The notes below the pieces were generated by a model, which was given only the letters and a program-made list of their open reading frames with translations, had not been told where the DNA came from and ran no database searches. From Chlorocebus sabaeus (taxonomy: Eukaryota > Chordata > Mammalia > Primates > Cercopithecidae), in NCBI RefSeq assembly GCF_047675955.1, contig NC_132914.1, positions 42,433,521 through 42,497,520 of the forward strand: 64,000 nt of DNA, written 5' to 3'. Within the stretch, counting starts at the first letter, position 1. The number at the start of each line of letters is the position of its first letter. Of the stretch, positions 58,629-64,000 are shown in pieces. Both the position numbers and the translations under genes were made by a program.

Positions 58629-59000
58629 CAAGGGACTTAGACCCACACTCTAACCTGAAACTCCAGTGTGCTTGCCTGGACTGTGTAGAAGACTGCCTGA
58701 GTGAGGAGGGTCTGAGAGGCCTCAAACTAAATAAAGCTGAAATTCCTATTTCACCTTCTTCGCTTTCGAGCAGAAACATTAATCTCAGCTCTTTCTACTT
58801 CAAAGCAAGGAAAGACTGATCCAGAGAACTTTGGTGGCAAGAAGAGAGAACTAGCAAGCTAAAAAGAGAAGGCCTACCTAATGCCGAGAGAAGAGCAGGC
58901 TGTCTACCCACCCAGCTCAGATATTCTGAGCTACTCACATTTTCCTATGTTAGTGAAGTGAGACAGTCAAAGGTTTCAGAGGTGGGTCAAAGAAAGAAAG
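58629..59000. other. Unassigned sequence with several CpGs
   Basis: Continues on the far side of the LTR at 59409. CpGs such as cttcgctttcgag and atgccgag survive. No gene recognised. Confidence 0.4.
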
Positions 59001-59408
59001 TGTATTAGGCCATTCTGGCATCACTATAAAGGAATACTTGTGACTGGGTAATTTACAAAGAAAAGAGGTTTAATTGGCTCGTGGTTCCGCAGGCTTTACA
59101 GGAAGCGTGGTGGGGACCTTCGTTCAGCTTTTGGGGAAGCTTCAGGAAAGTGTCCAATTATGGCAGAAGGCAAAGGGAGAGCAGGCACATCACAGGGCAA
59201 AAGCAGGAGCAAGAGTGAGAGGGAGAGGTGCCACACACGTTTATATAATACAATCAGATCTCACGAGATCTCACTATCATGAGAAGAGCCCCAAGAGGAT
59301 GGTGCTAACTCATTCATGATAAATCCACCCCATGATCCTGTCACCTCCCACACTGGGGATTACATTTCAACATGAGACTTGGGCAGGGCAAATATCCAAA
59401 CTATATCA
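59001..59408 (-). mobile_element. MST/THE1-type MaLR solo LTR, antisense
   Basis: It begins tgtattaggccattctgg and shows gactgggtaatttacaaag, gaaaagaggtttaattgg, tatggcagaaggcaaaggg, cagatctcacgagatctcac (read as part of a 16-bp palindrome at 59256-59271), ccccatgatcctgtcacctc, and ends aaactatatca. A perfect 5-bp target-site duplication, gaaag, flanks it at 58996-59000 and 59409-59413. No internal region, so a solo LTR. Confidence 0.92.
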
Positions 59409-59725
59409 GAAAGCTACCCCGGAGAGGGGTAGCTCCCCAACTATACACCAAATTTCCCGCCTCATGGGAGAAAGAGGAACAGTCCAAGGATGTGATCTGG
59501 CTTCTTTCACTCTAGCTTCAAAGAAGCAAGAAAGTCAAAAGGGCCACATTCATTTCTTCCTTTACCTCAACACAGTGAAGCGTCTACCTATCAGCAAAAA
59601 CAGCAATAAGATTATCTCCAACATGCCCATCAGCCTTCCCCAAAAGTGGCTGAGCCGTTGTAGTTTGGGGTATCTGAGCTCTTCTTGACCTACAAGGGGG
59701 TCTTTAAGCGGTTCAGTGGAAAAAT
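59409..59725. other. Unassigned sequence with a GC-rich hairpin
   Basis: A 118-codon plus-strand frame (59332-59688) crosses the LTR boundary and so is not a gene. A perfect 9-bp hairpin lies at 59412-59434 (agctacccc, ggaga, ggggtagct). Confidence 0.45.
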
Positions 59726-59873
59726 TCCAAACAGCCAACTTTGAAATGGTGGAACTTTTATGTACAAAAGTACACCAGACAAGGGAATCATGTCATATAT
59801 CCAAACAGCCAACTTTGAAATGGTGGAACTTTTATGTACAAAAGTACACCAGACAAGGGAATCATGTTATATA
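59726..59873 (+). repeat. 74-bp tandem duplication, 73/74 identical
   Basis: Unit 1 spans 59726-59799 and unit 2 spans 59800-59873. Both begin tccaaacagccaactttg; they differ only at a C/T near the end (tgtcatata against tgttatata). The unit length is not a multiple of three. No flanking repeat accounts for it. Confidence 0.97.
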
Positions 59874-60330
59874 CTCAAGACAGAGAAGCAAAGTGAATAA
59901 ATCAAGCAATTGATCTTTTTCTATCTTGTATCATAAACAGAAAATCTATTTATGCCTGTGAGCACATTAAACTCAACTTCTCTACACTTGAAATACTAGC
60001 CTTTTCCTTTTTATGGCTCTTCATATGCTTTTTATATACATTACCCACCTCACCTTCTTTCTTTGCTATGCATACTGTTGAATCATTAAAATGTCCTCTG
60101 TGGTTGCATTTGTATTACTTACTGTTATGGTGTTACAGAGATTAATGAACTTTGTTTTGTTGCTTTTGTGCTTTTCATTGACGGTTTTATCTTTCTAGAC
60201 TCACTCCAGAATACTACACATGTTCATGCAGAAAACTTACTTATAAAATGACAACTTTAGTTATGATCATAATAACAAATAATCAAAATGTTCTTAAAAC
60301 CATTGTTCTTTACTTAACCTAAGAAATTTA
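59874..60330. other. Unassigned AT-rich sequence
   Basis: No gene and no named repeat. Confidence 0.5.
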
Positions 60331-60334
60331 TATT

Positions 60335-62606
60335 TTTAAAACAGCTTTACTGAGGATTTGAGATTTTTTAATTGTGATAAGAACCTGAACTTGAGATATA
60401 CTCTCTATTGACATACAATAAACTGCACAAATTTAAAGTATACAACTCAAAAAGTTCTAAGATATATATCAACACACTCAAGACAGTAAAATTATCTCCA
60501 GCCCCCCCTAAATTTCCTTGCATTCCTTTACAATCCATTCTGCCTATCTCCCTGATTCAATCTCCTAATAACCATTGTTCTGCTTTCATCATGAAACAAG
60601 TTTCACTTTATAAATCGAATTATACAGTATATATTTTGGAGGGCTGATTTCTTTCATGCAGCAAAATTATTTTGAGAGCCATCTATGTTGTGGCAAATCA
60701 ATAGCTCATTCCTTTTAATTGTTGAATATTATTCCATAGCATGGATATAACAATTTCACCTGTTCACCTGTTGAACATTTCATTTTTCCTCAGTAAATAC
60801 CTAGGAGTATAATGATTGAATCATAAGGTAAGTGTATGTATGCTAGCATCTTATTTTAGCTTTAACTTGGATTTCCTTAATAATGAATGATGTTAAGCAT
60901 TTTTGTCTTATTTTCCACCCATATATCTTCTCTGGTGAAGTGTCTGTTGTTTAAATCTTTTGTCTATTAAAAAAAAATTGGGTTATTTATGTTCTTGAGG
61001 TTTCAGAGTTCTTTATATATTCTGAGCAGTTATATATATATAAGTACTTTATCAGGTATGTGCTTTGCAATTATTTTCTTCTAGTATGTGGCTTGCCTTC
61101 TTATTCTCTTACAGTGCCTTTTGAGGAGCAGAAATCTAGGTTTTGATAGAATCCAATTTATTTTTTCTTTTTTAATAGATTGTGCTTTTGATACACCTGA
61201 GATAGTTTTGCCTAGCCCAAGTTCACCAAAATTTCCTCCTATGCTTTCTTTTAATGTTTCACATTTAAGGTTGAATTTTTAGGGCTGTGATTCATTTTGA
61301 GTTGTGCTTGTATATTATACACAAAATGGATTGAAGCTAATTTTTGTGGCTTTCCAATTGTTGAGGCATAATTTATTAAAAATACTATCTTTTCTCCCTT
61401 TAATTGCCTTTGCATCTTTGTTTTTAAAAAGTTGTGTATGTATGTGTGTCTATTTCTGAACTTTATTATTGTTCTTTCATCTACTTTTTTATCTTGACTC
61501 CAATTCCACATTTTCTTGATTGCTCTAGTTATACAAGTCTTGAAATCAGCTAGTGTTTGTCTTCCAATTTTGTTCTATTTCAGAACTATTTTTACCATTC
61601 TAGGTCCTTTGCATTTTTATATCAACTATAGAAACAGTTTGTCCCTTTCTATATAAAAACCTGCTGGTATTTTGATTGAGATTGTGTTGAATCTAAAAAT
61701 CAATTTGGTTTAACTTCTGACTAGCATATAGAAATACAATCAATTTTTGTATATTGATTTGTATCCTGAAACCTTAGTAAAGTAACTTATTCGTTCAAAT
61801 ATATATTTTTACTTTCATTGAATTTTTTACATAGGTGATCATACCTTCTGCAAACAAGACAGTTGAACTTCCTTCTTTTCAATCTGTCTCCTTTTATTTT
61901 TCTTGTTATATTGCATAAGCTAAAACCTTATGTATAATGTTGGAATATAAGTGCTGTGGGTGGACGTCATTGTCTTGTTCCTAATCTTAGAGGGAAAGCA
62001 TTTAGTCTTTCTCCATTAAATGTGATGCTAAATATTTTTTCACAGATGCTCTTTATTAGAAGTTTTCTATTTCCATTTTGCTGAAAGTTTTCTTCTTTAA
62101 ATGAGGATATTTGTTTTCATCAAATACTTTTTATGCGTCTATGCGGAGGATCTTTTTTAAGTTTTTACTGTAGTGAATTACATTAATTGATTTTATTTTC
62201 AGATATTAAACCATACTTACATTCTTGGGATAAACCCTGCTTGGTCATGATGTATCTTTGTATATTGTTGCATTTAATTTGCTACAAACTTTTAGAATTT
62301 GTGCATCTTTGTTCATGAGGAATATTAGTCTGTTGTTTTCCTTTCTTATAATGTCTTTATTAGTCCTGGCAACAGTATAATACTGACCTCATAAAATGAT
62401 GTGGCAAAAATTCCCTCTTCTTCAATTTTCTAGAAGAGTTTGCATGGAATCTTATTAGTTCTTTAAATAATTAGTAGAGTTCACCAATGAAACTATCTGG
62501 ACTTCAAAAATTTTCTTTGTGGGAAAGTTTTTAGATACACATTCGATTGCTTTGATTGATACAGAACTTTTTAGGTTATTTGTTTCTTCTCGTGTAAGGT
62601 TGAGTA
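60335..62606 (-). mobile_element. Old L1M (L1MC/ME-like), antisense, 3' UTR and RT part
   Basis: The left end is a reversed L1 3' end (acatacaataaactgcac, tttaaagtatacaactc). The reversed 3' UTR and ORF2 follow: tcctcagtaaatacctagg, tctctggtgaagtgtctg, gtatgtggcttgcc, gattgagattgtgttgaatc, ttgttcctaatcttagaggg, cttgggataaaccctgcttgg. The catalytic FADD region (near 61845-61860) has decayed to Phe-Ala-Glu-Gly. All frames are broken. An AluS interrupts it. Confidence 0.8.
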
Positions 62607-62896
62607 TTTTTTTTTTTATGGAGTCTCACTCTGTCACCCAACCTGGAATACAGTGGTGTGGTCTTGACTCACTGCAACCTCTGCCTTTCAGGTTCAAGTG
62701 ATTCTCCTGCCTCAGTCTCCCAAGCATCTGAGACTACAGGCACATGCCACCATGCCCAGCTAATTTCTGTATTTTTAGTAGAGGCAGGGTTTCGCCACCT
62801 TGGCCAGGTTGGTCTCGAACTCCTGACCTCAGATGATCCACCCTCGTCGGCCTCCCAAAGTGCTGGGATTACAGGCGTGAGCCATCACGCCCAGCT
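62607..62896 (-). mobile_element. AluS-type element in the old L1M, antisense
   Basis: T-tail, then atggagtctcactctgtcac, both Alu arms and the end gagccatcacgcccagc. Target-site duplication ggttgagtatttt (62598-62610) and ggttgggtatttt (62897-62909), one mismatch. Confidence 0.92.
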
Positions 62897-63700
62897 GGTT
62901 GGGTATTTTTTGTCATTAAAGAAATTTCTCCATTTTACTTAAGTTTTTAAATCATTAAGATAATGTTTATATTTCCTTATTTTTCTTTTAATATCTGTGG
63001 AATATGCAGCAATGTCACCTCTCTCATAGTTAATATTTGCCATTTGTGTCTTCCCTCTTTGGTTTTCATTAGTCTGACTAGAAATATATGAATTTTATTG
63101 ACCTTTTTAATGAACCACCTTTTCGCTTTTAATTTTTTCTATTTTTCCCATTTTCTATTTAATTTTAAAATGTCTGTTCTAGTCTTATTTATTCTTTTTT
63201 TTGTTTGTGCTTACTTTGCTTATCTTTTTCTAATTTTTTTAGATAGAAGCTGAGTTCGTTGACTTGAGACCTTTCTTTCCTAATACAGACATTTAGTGCA
63301 ATAAATTCCCTTCAAGTACTGATTTTGCAGCACCTCACAAATCTAGATATGCTATGCTTTCATTTTATTCCATTTAAAATACTTTGTAATTTTTCTTTAA
63401 CTTCTTCTTTGACTAGTGGGTTATGTAGGCATGTGTCATATATTTCCAAGTATTTGTAGATTTTCAGAGATCTTTTTGTATTGGTTTCTAATTTAATTCT
63501 ATGGTGTTCAGAAAACATAGTTTATGGGACTTGAATCTTTTTAAACTTTTGAGAATTGTTTTATAGTCAGAATATAATATAGTTTTGTTAATGTTCTATA
63601 TGTACTTGAAAAGAATGTGTTGTTACTGGAAAGAGTGTTCTAGTAATGTTAAATAAGTTAAGCTGGTTGATATTATTGTTCAACAATCTACCTGCTAAAA
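62897..63700 (-). mobile_element. Old L1M, antisense, continuation after the Alu
   Basis: The host L1 resumes: aatatctgtggaatatgc, gaattttattgaccttttta, atgaaccaccttttcgc, gtgggttatgtaggcatgtg, agaatgtgttgttactgg, gctggttgatattattg. It fades out near 63700, a 5' truncation or decay point within ORF2. Confidence 0.75.
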
Positions 63701-64000
63701 GTTTTGAAGAGTAACTATCCAACTCTTCAAGTTTTCTGAAATTGCTGTAATACGGCAGTAAGGAGGATATGCTTATCCATTGCCCACATTTCAATTTGAT
63801 GTGGTCTAGTCCTATTTCAGAAATTAGAATAAACTATTTCTAAATTACAACAATTTTAGGGTTGTAAGAAACAGACATAAAGTCAGGATATATCAGCTAA
63901 TGGTCATCATTTTAAGGAAATATGGGAAATTTCTAAACAACTGGAATCAGCAACAAGCCAGGGCTTATAGTAACAGGGTTCCTGGCTGTTCAGTGTGAAA
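63701..64000. other. Unassigned sequence to the window edge
   Basis: No gene and no named repeat. Confidence 0.45.

Noticed and set aside
59332..59688. 118-codon plus-strand frame
   Set aside because: It starts inside an antisense MaLR LTR and runs out across its boundary, so it is not one ancestral gene.
1..64000. CRISPR array, operon, prophage or other prokaryotic system
   Set aside because: No spaced direct repeats, ribosome-binding sites or dense coding; the Alu, L1 and MIR content shows primate DNA.
1..64000. tRNA, snRNA, Y RNA or 7SL genes
   Set aside because: I looked for their conserved blocks and saw only Alu (7SL-derived) and MIR (tRNA-derived) SINE sequences.

Overview
The window reads as primate nuclear DNA, most likely human, from a gene-poor AT-rich region. 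The evidence is the repeat content: about ten Alu elements including one AluY-type copy, two L1PA-class LINE-1s, older L1MA/L1M copies, MaLR (MLT1/MST) LTRs, and many decayed L2 and MIR fragments. AluY together with L1PA points to a catarrhine primate. I found no host protein-coding gene with an exon chain, no tRNA, rRNA or snRNA gene, and no CpG island. Almost every open frame is a by-product of an Alu, a LINE or a microsatellite.

Layout. 1-12.5 kb: MLT1C-like LTR pieces (1-54; 2526-3002), antisense L2 split by AluY (3.0-4.4 kb), an AluS, an unexplained 250-bp inverted duplication (arms at 5.45 and 7.27 kb), L2 and MIR remnants, and a MaLR LTR (12.03-12.44 kb). 12.6-23.8 kb: a truncated antisense L1, four Alus (13.8, 17.3, 21.1, 22.2 kb), a long GAAA microsatellite (17.6 kb), a long sense L2 (18.9-20.15 kb), a short antisense coding-like stretch (20.2-20.4 kb) and a small GC-richer island (21.85-22.16 kb). 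23.8-28.2 kb: an L1PA element with intact ends but two large internal deletions. 29.8-38.8 kb: an antisense L2, then a near full-length but decayed L1MA-like element carrying an AluS and a younger 5'-truncated L1. 38.8-47.6 kb: mostly unassigned sequence with MIR/L2 scraps, a polypyrimidine tract and an antisense L1 carrying a (GT)21 tract. 47.6-53.8 kb: a full-length 6.17-kb L1PA element with a perfect 14-bp target-site duplication, an intact 338-codon ORF1 and an ORF2 with only three disabling lesions. 53.8-64 kb: old repeats, nested antisense L1s (57.7-58.6 kb), an antisense MST-type LTR with a perfect 5-bp duplication, a nearly perfect 74-bp tandem duplication (59.7 kb), and a 3.4-kb antisense L1M carrying an AluS.

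The genes present do not form a pathway. The only proteins with recognisable function are those of LINE-1: ORF1p (RNA-binding trimer) and ORF2p (endonuclease plus reverse transcriptase), which together copy L1 RNA into new sites. Here only one ORF1 is still open. The most useful leads are the intact ORF1 and near-intact ORF2, the inverted duplication, the antisense coding-like block at 20.2-20.4 kb, two CTCF-like motifs, and the recent tandem duplication. Family names come from memory of the consensus sequences; subfamily ranks would need RepeatMasker.
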